Source: Anisus vortex (lineage: Eukaryota > Mollusca > Gastropoda > Planorbidae). From it: 64,000 bases of DNA. Shown here piece by piece: positions 23,071-33,566 of this stretch. The translations under genes and the position numbers were made by a program. How positions within the stretch are numbered: the stretch's first letter is position 1; each line of letters begins with the position of its first letter. The stretch covers positions 1,935,501 through 1,999,500 of the forward strand of contig OX421503.1 of assembly GCA_949126835.1 (NCBI GenBank), in the 5' to 3' direction. The notes below the pieces were generated by a model. It did no database searches, was not told the DNA's origin, and worked only from the letters and a program-made list of their open reading frames with translations.

Positions 23071-23665
23071 GGACAAGTCTTAACGTGTATGCATGCATAA
23101 AAGGTCACATGAAATAACATTTCCGTTCTTATTGGATCATTTTCTTCGAAACAATGTCTGTGTGCTACTTTACTGGTTGTACTCAAATTTGTTGGGGATT
23201 AAAATTTATTTCATTTCCAAAAGATGTTTACAAAATAAAAAAATGTATTGTGGAAGTCAGAAGTGAAAAATAACTTTTTAAAATATCAAACTTATTGCTT
23301 AATGCAAAAGATTTGAAAAGAATTATTGTTATTCGTTTTTATGAATTTACGCATTTTGTTTTTCAATAACCAAGAAAACGCAACTCTTGACTCATTTATT
23401 TTGTAAACAAATAAACATTTTACCTCACGCGACTGACACTTGAGTATTAATTATCGCCTACTCACTTTTGATGTTAAAAACGGATTCCTCCTAACTAATA
23501 TTGTAACCTTTGTATAATTCTAAAAGACTAGAACTGGCCGTCGAGGTTGAAATCAATTGTCAAACACCAGCAAAAGCATGCGTTTTTTGTTTATTAGTTT
23601 AACAATAGAACAGGAAGTTCACGAACATTACAGTTTAAAAGGTCACACCTAATTAAGACTCCTCC
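23071..23665 (+). mobile_element. THAP-bearing MITE, family T, copy 2
   Basis: Inserted in unit B with AT on both sides (23069-23070 and 23666-23667). Unit C keeps the empty site ACCATTGTTTT at 34763-34773 with a single AT, which fixes the boundaries. Ends are GGACAAGTCTTAAC and the reverse complement of GGAGGAGTCTTAAT. Orientation is opposite to copy 1. Confidence 0.75.
23154..23273 (+). pseudogene. THAP zinc-finger relic in family T copy 2
   Basis: Reads MSVCYFTGCTQICWGLKF, then ISFPKDVYKIKKC, stopping after 39 residues. C-x4-C and the FPKD turn match the THAP start. The second metal pair and the DNA-binding AVPTIF-type end are missing. Confidence 0.6.
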
Positions 23666-23925
23666 ATTGTTTTAATTAATCAATATTATATTTTACCGCG
23701 ATAGTTTATTATAAATAGTAACACAAATGGAGGATATTAAATAATGTTAACACCAAACTATATTTTTTTACTTTTTTCGTAAAACAATGTTTGGAATAAT
23801 ACATTGAAAACATTGACAATCTCTATATATAAAAAGATCGTGTTTGTGTCCCCACGGATCCCTATTGTGTCACTGACTTTTTTAGGCCTAGTCCTATATA
23901 CTGTCTAATAGCTTTTCACATCTGA

Positions 23926-24010
23926 CATGTGCCTTCTCTAGCTAAGTTGTTAACGTAGAGGACTGCTGTGCGTGCGAGCGGGTTCGATTCTCCAGTTAGA
24001 CTATGCCTAT
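23926..24010 (+). mobile_element. tRNA-like head of family C in unit B
   Basis: CTAGCTAAGTTGTTAACGTA and B box GGGTTCGATTCTCC at about 23938-23994. An identical block in unit C is at 35026-35110. The body that follows other family C copies is not obvious here. Confidence 0.5.
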
Positions 24011-24164
24011 TTTTTTTACCCGATTTACATTTATTCGTAGACCTTTTTAATTCCTATCAAACATATTTGCCGGCCGTAACTCATTGTTAGCTTGAATGGG
24101 TTGAGGGAGGGAGTTGAAAAAATTGACATAATTTTATAGGAAAGTTTGACAGTTGTTTAAGTTA

Positions 24165-24494
24165 AATAATTAATTAATTAATTGGTTATTTATATAGCGC
24201 CTCACTCCATACTAATAAAAGCATGCTCGGCGCGCTCACAAAATCGAAACGACAATAACGCTCTAAAATAGTTTTAAACAAGGTTTCGGCCGATGGAGGC
24301 ACGAAACGACAATAACATTTTAAAATAGTTTCAAACAAGTTTTTTGCTAATGGATGTGTATTTGATCAATTTAGTTGAAAAGAAAAGTCTTCAAATTCTT
24401 CTTGAATGCCTTTTTTGACACAGAGTTTTTCAGTGTCTCAGGTAAGCCGTTCCACAGTGAAGGCGCCACAGATTCAAACGAGCGTACACCAATA
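24165..24494 (-). mobile_element. LINE 3' end (CR1/L2-like), minus strand, in unit B
   Basis: Read from the other strand it gives RSFESVAPSLWNGLPETLKN, the KKAFKKNLKTFLFN-like end, then a 3' UTR with GCGCCGAGCATGC and GTGAGGCGCTATATAAATAA. It interrupts sequence that is continuous in unit A (AAAGTAGAGGAAGGGG near 21389). The same insertion is at 35265-35594 in unit C. Confidence 0.7.
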
Positions 24495-24576
24495 GGGGAA
24501 GGGGTAGAAGAACTAAAAATTGTAACGTAATTCACGATATTTTAAATTTAAACTTTTCATTTTCAGTCTTTTAAAT

Positions 24577-25170
24577 AATAATAATAATAATATTTGTAAA
24601 GCGCTGCCAACAAACATAATGTAAGCTCAGAGCGCGTTTAACATACAACTAAGAATACGGATATTACACTAGGCCAGGTGACAGAGCTAAATTGATGATA
24701 AAAAACAAGACAAAACAAATAAATGTAGCATTAACCGACTTAACCCATAAATAAGACAGTAAGTTTCTAAAGCATGTTAAATGTTATCGAAGGTAAATAT
24801 TGAAATAATGAGTTTTTAAGTTCTTTTTGAAAGTAACAGTAGAGCTTGTTCGCCTCAGTTGAATGGGAAGTTGATTCCACACTTTCGGACCGGATACTGA
24901 GAAGGCTCTAAGGCCAACGGTCGTCAGAGAGAAACGGGGCTCTTCCAGAAGCGATGAGTTTGTAGAACAAAGTGTTCTTTGCGGGACATAAGGTCTGATT
25001 AGTGCCTTGAGATAGGACGGAAACTCGTATTTAAAAATGCACTGATGGCAAAGTAGCGCCACTTTATACTCAATTCTGGAGCGAGCTTAGAAGGGCAGTT
25101 CCCGAGTCTCTTTTAGACTTGCACATAAACAAACGCGCAGTACTTTTATGTATTCGTTGTAGCCTGGCGA
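24577..25170 (-). mobile_element. Second LINE 3' end, minus strand, in unit B
   Basis: The minus-strand frame at 25062-24784 reads ALLCHQCIFKYEFPSYLKAL, then FSVSGPKVWNQLPIQLR and FKKNLKTHYFN, a CR1/L2-like C-terminus distinct from the neighbouring copy. Its 3' tail is an ATT-type repeat (AAT on the + strand, 24577-24591). Unit A is uninterrupted here. Unit C carries the same insertion truncated at 36047. Confidence 0.75.
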
Positions 25171-25535
25171 TTTAATGACATAAATGACATATATTTCTGT
25201 TGGATTTAAAACTGACAACTCTAGCCTTCATGTTTTTTTTTGGTTTAAAATGAGATTAAGCTGTTGTTGTTTTTTTTTTTTTTTTTTTTTTTTGGGGGGG
25301 GGGGGGTTATTGGTCAAAATCTAGATATTAGACTGCACAAATAAAAATCTGCTTCGACTGTTAGAATTTAAAGCCCATGTTATTCATAGTAGAAAAAAGA
25401 AAAAAGACAAATACAATTTATTGGTCTGGTAAAGAAGTATTTTTAAAATGTATGCACTGTTGTTTTACATACACATGATGTTAAGGTACAAGCGCCTGCT
25501 CTTTAATACCGATCGAATGATCGGTCACCTGGTAC
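25171..25535 (+). other. Right end of unit B with homopolymer runs
   Basis: Contains a long poly-T followed by poly-G (25268-25306), then the conserved end of the unit with the CCGATCGAATGATCGG hairpin at 25509-25524. No gene. Confidence 0.6.
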
Positions 25536-25555
25536 TATATATATATATGTGTATA

Positions 25556-26048
25556 TGTAATTAATTCTATTTTAATTATTAGTGTTCTTCGGAGGCTAAT
25601 AGAATCATGAGTTGATTGAGTTGGTTGAGTTGAGTTAAATGTTTCTTTAATGTTATTTTCACAGTACGTTTAACAAACTTGATAAATCAAATCTTTGCAG
25701 CAATATATATATGTATTTATTATTACTCACAATACATTATTCACAGTACATCCAACAATTATGAATTATAAACACAAGTCCATGTTGCTATAAAACATTA
25801 CACAACCTCTTTCTTCTACACTTTAGCTCTAACTGATTTTATTCTCTCAAACACATGACCAAGCAAAAGCCATGTCTCACAAAAAGCATGCAATCTAAAA
25901 ACAGTTCACACTTGCTGGATTGTTCTATATAAATAAAAACAATACACACACTATACAATATGTGGTCAAAGGGATGCAAACCTACACAACACACAAACTA
26001 TTGTTTGTGTCGCTTCCCCTTTATTATATATAAATTAAATCACTGACA
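25556..26048 (-). repeat. 3' LTR of the Gmr1-like element
   Basis: 493 bp, TG...CA ends, matching 33074-33566 with no difference seen by eye. Adjacent to the polypurine tract on its internal side. Confidence 0.93.
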
Positions 26049-26061
26049 TACCCTCCCCCTG
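26049..26061 (-). promoter_or_regulatory. Polypurine tract of the Gmr1-like element
   Basis: In element sense CAGGGGGAGGGTA directly abuts the 3' LTR. A purine run at this place primes plus-strand DNA synthesis in LTR elements. Confidence 0.8.
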
Positions 26062-26210
26062 TAAAAAATAAAATCTAGCCATAGATTTTATGCACAGTAA
26101 AAAATTGACATGAAAAAAAATATTTTCAACAAAAATTGAATTATCATTTTTAAATTATATACATGTATTTAACATTAGTGTTTGTTTGTCATTTACTTGT
26201 ATTGACATAT

Positions 26211-29200
26211 TTATTCAGAATCTGGTATGTTGACTGATAATCTGGATAAAACATCTGGTATGTGGTTGTCTTTTCCACGTATTGTTTTGATGTCAAATTG
26301 ATAATCTGTTAGGTACATTGCGTATTTATTTATGCGATTGTTGTTGATGTTACTTATATTAAAATTCATTAGAGGTTTGTGATCAACAAGTATAGTAAAA
26401 TGTCGACCAAGAAGATATCTTTGCAATTTTCTGACAGCCCAAAAAATCGCAAGACATTCCAGTTCTATAACTGAATATTTCTTTTCACTTTCACTAAGAG
26501 CTCTGCTCAGATATTGAGCAGGTTGCAATATCTGCTTCCCATTGATTACAGTTTGAGTCATAAGACATGCACCAAGACCAATTTTTGATGCATCCGTTGA
26601 TAGTATGACCTCATCAGTTTCCTGAATTGTGGTGAGAATAGGTTGACTGTTAAACATTTCTTTCAGAGTGTTTAATGATTTTGCACAACTTTCATTCCAT
26701 TTTATTTTTTGTGGTTGGAATTTCTTTGTCAACTCAATTAGTGGTCTTACAATTTGTGCGTAATTCTTAATGAATTTACTATAATAGTTGAACAATCCCA
26801 ACAAAGCTCTGATATGTTTTTTTGTAGTAGGTGTTTTTATATGTAGTATCTTTTCTTGGAAGTTACTAGTTGGTGTTATACCTTGGCTTGTAAATTTATG
26901 GCCTAAGAATTCAATCTCCGAAACACCTATTTTGATTTTGTCTGGTGATACTGTCAGATTTTGTTCTTTTAAGACTTGTAGCAAGAATTCTAAAGCTTCA
27001 AAATGTTGTTCCCAGTTATCTGTGAAAATGCAGATGTCATCTACATAATGTATGATGTGTGGATGAGGAGCTAGAATTTTTCTCATCATCTTTGTAAACG
27101 TTGCCGTACTGTTTACAAGGCCGAAAGGCATCACTGTCCATTCAAACAAGCCTTTATGAGTTGTGAATGCAGTGTAATGAATAGATTCTTTGGCCATCGG
27201 AATTTGCCAAAATCCTCTTGTGAGATCAATACTCGAAAAAATTTTGCCTTTGCCCACTGTGTTTACAATATCTTCAACATTGGGTAAGCCTTCTTGATCT
27301 AAATTGGTGACTTTGTTTAATTTTCTGTAATCACAGCAAATTCTGATGTCACCATTCTTTTTCTTCACCAAAACCATAGGTGAAGAATATTGTGATTTGG
27401 ATTTTTGAATGAGTTTTTTTTCAATGAGACTATCTAATTGAGCATCTACTTTGTTTTTTAACATTTGTGGTACTATATATGTTTGAGATCTAAAAGCAGT
27501 ATGGTCATTCAATTCTATGGAATGCTCAATACTATTGGTGTGACCAGGTTCATGACTGATAACACTAGAAAATTTGTTTATAATCCTGGTAATATTTTCT
27601 TTGTTTGTCTGCGAAGTAATATGCTGGAGATTGATATTACATGACTTTATTGTGGTACAGTAATTTATAGAATATGTTTCTGCATTTATAATTGGAGCCT
27701 CTTCACTGATACTATTTTCTGCAACTAGTGAGCTCAAAATTTCGTTATCAGCTTTGAGCTGATTGTATTTTCTCAAAGTGTTAATGTGATATTTCCTTTG
27801 AGAACCATCTACCAAAATTGTATAAGAGACTTCATTTAGTCTTTTAATAACTTTATAGGGACCATACCATTCTTTGTTATGCCCTGTGCCAGTTGGCAAT
27901 AGTATAAGAACTAGGTCATCCGATTCAAGAGTTCTCAAATGCCTATTCTTATTTACTGACTCAGCATTCTTAGCAGAAGCAATTTCCAGGGTTTTTTTGA
28001 CAATGTTATTAGTATAGTCTATTTGTTCACTGACATTTTGAACAAATTCAAAAGGAGATAGTAAAGTTTCTTGTTTATTCAAGATGTTTTCTTTGAAATT
28101 TCCAAAAGGAGTTTTTGGCTGTCTTCCAAATAACAATTGGAAAGGTGAATAACCAGTGGCTTCATGAATTGACGTTCTATATGCAAATAATATCATAGGA
28201 AGAAATAGATCCCATTCTTTAGGTTTGTCTATGCATACTTTGTCTATCATAATTTTTATAGATTGATTGGCTCTTTCTACACACCCGTTTGACTGCGGAT
28301 GGTAACGAGCAGAGAATACTTGTGTGATCTGTAGCATCTTTGTAAAAGCTTGGGTTAAGTGTGAAAGAAACTGCGTTCCATTATCACTCAGAATGATAGA
28401 TGGAAAGCCAAACTTTGTGAATATTGAAAGTAATGCATTACAGATTTTCTCTGACGTAATCTCATTTAGAGGAGCTATTTCTATCCACCTTGTGGCCAGA
28501 TCAATCACTACAAGTGCAAATCTATTTTTATGCTTCTTGCTTGCGGTCATTGGACCTATTATGTCAATGGCTATTTTGTGAAATGGTGGGCCAATTTTTT
28601 CAAATTTTTGCAATGGAGCCATGTGTCTAGAGTGTATTTTATTTTTCCTCTGACATTGATCACAACATTTTATAAAATTCTTGATATCTTTTCTCATAGT
28701 TTTCCACCAGAAATTTTGCATGAGACTTCGGAAAGTTTTGTTAGTACCGAGGTGACCTGCTAAAGGACTGTTATGTCCTACAGACATAATTGTGTGTGTT
28801 AAAGACTTAGGAACTACTATTTGTTGTTGTAGTCCTGTGGTAGTCTGCCATAATCTGATCAAAACTTTATTTTGTATTTCAAATTTTCCAAAATTATAAG
28901 AGTTAGGATTCTGTATGCTTTCAATCAATTTGATTATGTATTTATCCTTTGTTTGTTCTTGAACTAGTGTATCATGATCGATTTTATCAAATGAAACATT
29001 TGAGGTTTCAGCATTTTCCTTTATTTCTGATTGTATAGTACACAAATTTTGTTTCTTTTGTTCATTGGAACTTTTATTATCTAATTTTGATCTGTCAGAG
29101 ATCTTATTACTTTCTTCTTTCTTTTCCTTGTGTACCAATTGTTTATTCAAACTTGTTTTTAGTTCTTCAAAGCTTTGAATGTTTCTGTTAGCAATATTAA

Positions 29201-31223
29201 ATGCTTTCTTGTGGCCATTTAAATGTTGAGTTAAAAGAATTGGTTTTATGTCATTTGGTATTTCTTGTTTTTGGCATTGTTCTTCAAAAGAACTTATATA
29301 GTTTTCTATTGGTTGTGAGCCATTCCATTTAGGAAATATGTCTTTATTGTCGTTATTGTTTTGACTAGTCAATTTGTCTTTATTGTCTTTATTGTTTAGA
29401 CGTATTACTTCTAGATTTCTGATCCAATATTTCTTGTCTATCTTATTTGTTTTCATTAGAGTAAGTCTTTGTTGCATGGCAACAATTGGATCTGCAGAAA
29501 TTTCTGCATTGAATTCATCTAATGTTTTTGGTTGCAAATTAGAACAGTTTGTTTTCTGAGAAATCCATTTCTGAAAGATCTCAAAAGAGTTGTCTTGCTT
29601 GATATTTGGAATATTTCCAATGACTAAAGGAGCAGTAGAATTGTTCATTACCACGGCTTTGACTACACCAGTAATCCAAGGAGTGTCGATAGAAATTTGT
29701 GCGACTTTGCATTGAACAATAGAACCATCACCTAAGGTGACCATTTCCGACTCTGGAAGATATTGATGTTCAAGAACTAAGTCTGCATTGCACACAATGC
29801 ATGTGGCTCCAGAATCCCTAAGAGTTAATGTTTGTTTTTCATTGACAAAACAAGGAAATAGAAGCAATTGACCAGTGAACTCTTTGATGGAGTTTAATTG
29901 CTGTGATCTTTGATTGTATGTGTTAGCATTCATGCTGTTGCTATTGAAAGTCTGACCTTGCACACCATGATTAAAGTGCTGTGTCTGTATATTCTGATTA
30001 CCGTTTTGTGCAAAATGAGAACTGAAGTTTGGATTAAAATTGCTTTGTCCAAAATAATTTTGATTCTGATTGTAATTCCCTTGTCTATACCTGTTTCCTC
30101 TTCCACCCCTTCTTCTAAATGTTCTGTTTTGAATATTTTGGCCTGACTGCATATTAAAGTTGTCATTATTATAGATTTCTTTTTTGAATGTTTGTTGTTG
30201 TTTGAAGAAACAGTCTCTTGCAATGTGGTTTCTACCTTGACAGAAGAAACATTGAATATGTCTCCTATCTCTATTATTAGTATTTCTTCTCCTAAAGTTT
30301 GGAGGTGAATAGCTATTTCTTCTTTCATTACCAAATCTTGTTTGGTTTCTACTTCTGTCATTCTGAAGTGTATTTAGATTATTGGTTTTGTTCTTGGTTA
30401 AGGCAGCATTAGGATGGCTGTCCTTGAAGTTGTTAAGTGCATTTATTAATTTGTCATTTGTGTTAATGTCTTTTTCTTTTAAATATGAAAACAATTCATC
30501 ACTAGCCATGACTAGAATTTTGTCATAAACTATCATATTTAGAATTTGTTGTGGATTTTTCAAATCAATCTTCATTAACTCTAACCAAGTTATTAAGTAA
30601 TGTTCTACATCTTTAACAAATGCCGTAGGCTCTTTGTTATTGTCTAAAAAGACATCGTGAAATTTGTTCCTATAATAATCAGGTGTTTTAATGAAATATG
30701 CTAGCATCTGTCTTTTTACTTCATCATATGTTACTTCTTCAATGTTTATGTAAGACATTGCTGTGCGTGCTTTTTCTTTCACTGATTGTAATAGATATCT
30801 AGACCAATCTTTTTGTGGTATTTTTTCAGTTTTACATTGCATTTCAAATGTTCTGAAAAATGAGTCAATAGATTCTGATTTGCCATCAAAGTAAGGGAGT
30901 TTTAAACGTTTTAGGTTATTGCCATTGTCTGTATGTTCATTTTCATTATTACTTGTTTGTGCTGCTTTAAGTTTTGCCATTTCTATGTCATATGCTCTTT
31001 TTGATATTTCATTGTCATGTGCTCTTTTTTCAGCTCTTTCTGCCCTTTCTTCATCTTGTTGTATTTTACTTAAGTGCTCTTTTTGTTCACTAGTCCATAA
31101 TTTGACTTTTTCTTCAATAAAATTTATTTTTTCTTTTTCTCCTAATTTGAATTTTTCTGCAAGTGCTTCAGCTCTTGCATACATTTCTGCATTTGTTTCT
31201 ATTTTATATATACTTGTAGCCAT
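26211..31223 (-). CDS. Gag-PR-IN-RT-RH polyprotein of the Gmr1-like retrotransposon
   Basis: Single frame of 1670 residues. A coiled-coil-like charged N-terminus (about 30-90) is followed by a Gag core (109-260), a zinc knuckle C325-x2-C328-x4-H333-x4-C338, basic Gly/Asn/Gln-rich sequence to 450, and a protease with D470-S-G-A. A second Gag-like segment lies at about 630-700. Integrase has a zinc-binding H817, H824, C854, C857 and the catalytic triad D887, D947, E983 with 35 residues between the last two. A GPY motif is at 1121-1123. RT spans about 1255-1450 with YVDD at 1393-1396. RNase H has D1544, E1587 and D1614. Gag and Pol are fused without a frameshift. All catalytic residues are present. 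The frame shows ordinary AT-rich codon use. Confidence 0.95.
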   Translation of the reverse strand: MATSIYKIETNAEMYARAEALAEKFKLGEKEKINFIEEKVKLWTSEQKEHLSKIQQDEERAERAEKRAHDNEISKRAYDIEMAKLKAAQTSNNENEHTDNGNNLKRLKLPYFDGKSESIDSFFRTFEMQCKTEKIPQKDWSRYLLQSVKEKARTAMSYINIEEVTYDEVKRQMLAYFIKTPDYYRNKFHDVFLDNNKEPTAFVKDVEHYLITWLELMKIDLKNPQQILNMIVYDKILVMASDELFSYLKEKDINTNDKLINALNNFKDSHPNAALTKNKTNNLNTLQNDRSRNQTRFGNERRNSYSPPNFRRRNTNNRDRRHIQCFFCQGRNHIARDCFFKQQQTFKKEIYNNDNFNMQSGQNIQNRTFRRRGGRGNRYRQGNYNQNQNYFGQSNFNPNFSSHFAQNGNQNIQTQHFNHGVQGQTFNSNSMNANTYNQRSQQLNSIKEFTGQLLLFPCFVNEKQTLTLRDSGATCIVCNADLVLEHQYLPESEMVTLGDGSIVQCKVAQISIDTPWITGVVKAVVMNNSTAPLVIGNIPNIKQDNSFEIFQKWISQKTNCSNLQPKTLDEFNAEISADPIVAMQQRLTLMKTNKIDKKYWIRNLEVIRLNNKDNKDKLTSQNNNDNKDIFPKWNGSQPIENYISSFEEQCQKQEIPNDIKPILLTQHLNGHKKAFNIANRNIQSFEELKTSLNKQLVHKEKKEESNKISDRSKLDNKSSNEQKKQNLCTIQSEIKENAETSNVSFDKIDHDTLVQEQTKDKYIIKLIESIQNPNSYNFGKFEIQNKVLIRLWQTTTGLQQQIVVPKSLTHTIMSVGHNSPLAGHLGTNKTFRSLMQNFWWKTMRKDIKNFIKCCDQCQRKNKIHSRHMAPLQKFEKIGPPFHKIAIDIIGPMTASKKHKNRFALVVIDLATRWIEIAPLNEITSEKICNALLSIFTKFGFPSIILSDNGTQFLSHLTQAFTKMLQITQVFSARYHPQSNGCVERANQSIKIMIDKVCIDKPKEWDLFLPMILFAYRTSIHEATGYSPFQLLFGRQPKTPFGNFKENILNKQETLLSPFEFVQNVSEQIDYTNNIVKKTLEIASAKNAESVNKNRHLRTLESDDLVLILLPTGTGHNKEWYGPYKVIKRLNEVSYTILVDGSQRKYHINTLRKYNQLKADNEILSSLVAENSISEEAPIINAETYSINYCTTIKSCNINLQHITSQTNKENITRIINKFSSVISHEPGHTNSIEHSIELNDHTAFRSQTYIVPQMLKNKVDAQLDSLIEKKLIQKSKSQYSSPMVLVKKKNGDIRICCDYRKLNKVTNLDQEGLPNVEDIVNTVGKGKIFSSIDLTRGFWQIPMAKESIHYTAFTTHKGLFEWTVMPFGLVNSTATFTKMMRKILAPHPHIIHYVDDICIFTDNWEQHFEALEFLLQVLKEQNLTVSPDKIKIGVSEIEFLGHKFTSQGITPTSNFQEKILHIKTPTTKKHIRALLGLFNYYSKFIKNYAQIVRPLIELTKKFQPQKIKWNESCAKSLNTLKEMFNSQPILTTIQETDEVILSTDASKIGLGACLMTQTVINGKQILQPAQYLSRALSESEKKYSVIELECLAIFWAVRKLQRYLLGRHFTILVDHKPLMNFNISNINNNRINKYAMYLTDYQFDIKTIRGKDNHIPDVLSRLSVNIPDSE

Positions 31224-31239
31224 GTTGATTTATGTTTGT

Positions 31240-31273
<34 letters not shown>

Positions 31274-33073
31274 TTATTATTAAGGGCAATCACTTTGTAT
31301 TCATCATTAGAGACATTATTTTTGGTGTCACTTCTTATTCAGCAGTTTTGTTATGTTCATGGATGTGTCTTTACACATTATTGTCAAATTACCATATATT
31401 CATTTTCATATGTGTGTATTCATTATATTCATTTTATGTGCAATGGGTATGTGTGTATCAAAAATTTTGAACTTGTTTACAAATTAATTACAAAAATATT
31501 GTACAATGGACAAATATGCATGAAAAATTATAGAAATAATATATAAAATATATGTATGAATAAAAAAGAAATAATAATATAAATCACACTCACATTAATA
31601 CATATAATTGCTGCTTAATACGATAGAGGAATGTTTACAGAAGAATTACAATATGTAAAACAATGACAATACAGGACAATTGTTTACTTTTATTTTTACA
31701 GACAGATTTTCACAAGTACAAACTAGACCATACAACTAATATAAATATTTGAAATGTATATAAAGAGTTGTAAGTGAGTATAATTTCTTCACTTCTCAAT
31801 ATACACATAAACAAATCCCTAATATAGAATCATGTATCCTAATTTTCTCAGGAAGAAAATAGAAAAAGAGATAGTTAGAAAGAAATTGAATATGGAAAAT
31901 CAGGAAAAATTACCTCCAACCAAGCCCACATCAAATAGAGAAAACATATGGCATCAATAATATTAAAATAAATGTTAATTATATCAAACTTAAATAGTAT
32001 TTAAGTAACACAATGAATCTTCTTGACGATGAAGTTAATCCATTTAATCCAAGTGAATGGTCTAATAGTAGCTTACATTTTAACTAACACATACTTCAAG
32101 ACGTTAATCCAGGTAGGAATGATTTAAATTAACTAGCACAAACTTCGTGACGTTAATCCAAGTACGAATGATTTAAATTAATTAACACAATCTTCATCAC
32201 ATTAATTCAAATTAACTTTACTGTATAGCGAGATACTTATAATTCGCATAATGTAAACAAATCTCTTGAATTAATGTACGTTAGAGTACAATCTGTCTTA
32301 CGGTCTTGGTATTTCACAAAGTATGACTAAGTGAATACTATGCGTTGATGATTGCCTTGTTACCTTCGGATCTCACACACACACGTGTTGACCTCTAGTT
32401 GAACTAGTGTCCGCCATCTTGTTTATCTAGTGTCCGCCATCTTGTGTGACGTCATTGCTTCACTTCATAGCGTATTGTAAAATGTTACAGAGTCTAGATT
32501 CAGAAGCTGTTTTGTTTAAAAATGTTTCATGCGTGATAATTCAATTTTTCATGATCAACGATTGATCACAAAGAAATTCATACGACAGCTCTCGATGTTC
32601 CACGTAATCCAAATATAATCTTGAAAAAAATTTATTAATTCCAGCGTCGGCACCTTTGAAAAATGCAATGTGGGTTGAGATGTAGAGCGCCACGTGCACC
32701 CACCTTTTTGTTGCTTGTTGTGCCGCCTATGTATCTACTGACTTTTACAAGTCTTGCTGCAGTGTCTCTGTTTCCTGTTACCCTGAATATGGCTTTATAC
32801 AGTGTTGATTAAATCTTGATTAATATCTTTAGAAATCGTCCATTAAATTCTGCCATCCAACAGCAAATCATATATTTTCTGAGAGATGTTTTAGCGTTCT
32901 CTCCAACGATTTTATGACCAGGTTGACTGGTTGAATAATTTGCTGAATAGTTTTCATGAGAGAATTGCCAATTTGAAAATCAGACTTTACCTTCTAAGAT
33001 TTGTTCTTGTAGAAGCATTTCATTATGTTGTAGCGTAGTAGTTTAGTAGTTGCCTTTCACCGCTGCGACCATT
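31224..33073 (-). other. Long 5' leader of the Gmr1-like element
   Basis: About 1.85 kb between the 5' LTR and the polyprotein ATG with no convincing reading frame. In element sense a run of about 33 A residues (about 31239-31271) lies roughly 15-50 nt upstream of the start codon. A packaging or translation role is possible but not shown. Confidence 0.7.
33056..33071 (-). promoter_or_regulatory. Primer binding site candidate
   Basis: Two bases after the 5' LTR end, element sense reads TGGTCGCAGCGGTG. TGG at the start pairs with a tRNA CCA end. The matching tRNA was not identified. Confidence 0.6.
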
Positions 33074-33566
33074 TGTAATTAATTCTATTTTAATTATTAG
33101 TGTTCTTCGGAGGCTAATAGAATCATGAGTTGATTGAGTTGGTTGAGTTGAGTTAAATGTTTCTTTAATGTTATTTTCACAGTACGTTTAACAAACTTGA
33201 TAAATCAAATCTTTGCAGCAATATATATATGTATTTATTATTACTCACAATACATTATTCACAGTACATCCAACAATTATGAATTATAAACACAAGTCCA
33301 TGTTGCTATAAAACATTACACAACCTCTTTCTTCTACACTTTAGCTCTAACTGATTTTATTCTCTCAAACACATGACCAAGCAAAAGCCATGTCTCACAA
33401 AAAGCATGCAATCTAAAAACAGTTCACACTTGCTGGATTGTTCTATATAAATAAAAACAATACACACACTATACAATATGTGGTCAAAGGGATGCAAACC
33501 TACACAACACACAAACTATTGTTTGTGTCGCTTCCCCTTTATTATATATAAATTAAATCACTGACA
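33074..33566 (-). repeat. 5' LTR of the Gmr1-like element
   Basis: 493 bp, apparently identical to the 3' LTR. Followed on its outer side by the GTATA target duplication. Confidence 0.93.

Larger units (their letters stand above)
21881..25535 (+). repeat. Array unit B, with three nested insertions
   Basis: Same start and same hairpin end (CCGATCGAATGATCGG) as unit A. It carries a family T MITE (23071-23665) and two minus-strand LINE 3' ends (about 24165-24494 and 24577-25170). Unit C shares both LINE insertions but lacks the MITE. Confidence 0.7.
25556..33566 (-). mobile_element. Complete Ty3/Gypsy LTR retrotransposon of Gmr1-like domain order
   Basis: An 8011-bp element on the minus strand. 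Two 493-bp LTRs (33074-33566 as 5' LTR, 25556-26048 as 3' LTR) begin TGTCAGTG and end TTACA in element sense and look identical by eye. The target duplication GTATA lies at 25551-25555 and 33567-33571. A primer-binding-site candidate follows the 5' LTR and a G-rich polypurine tract precedes the 3' LTR. One uninterrupted 1670-codon frame covers Gag, protease, integrase, reverse transcriptase and RNase H in that order. Integrase before RT inside a Gypsy-type polyprotein is the hallmark described for Gmr1 elements. Identical LTRs and an open frame point to a recent insertion. It lies in the AT-rich linker between units B and C. Confidence 0.93.

Noticed and set aside
28324..31546. Plus-strand and alternative minus-strand frames over the retrotransposon
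   Set aside because: They overlap a 1670-codon frame with clear domains and are its shadows; the + strand frames at 30919-31546 run into poly-T.
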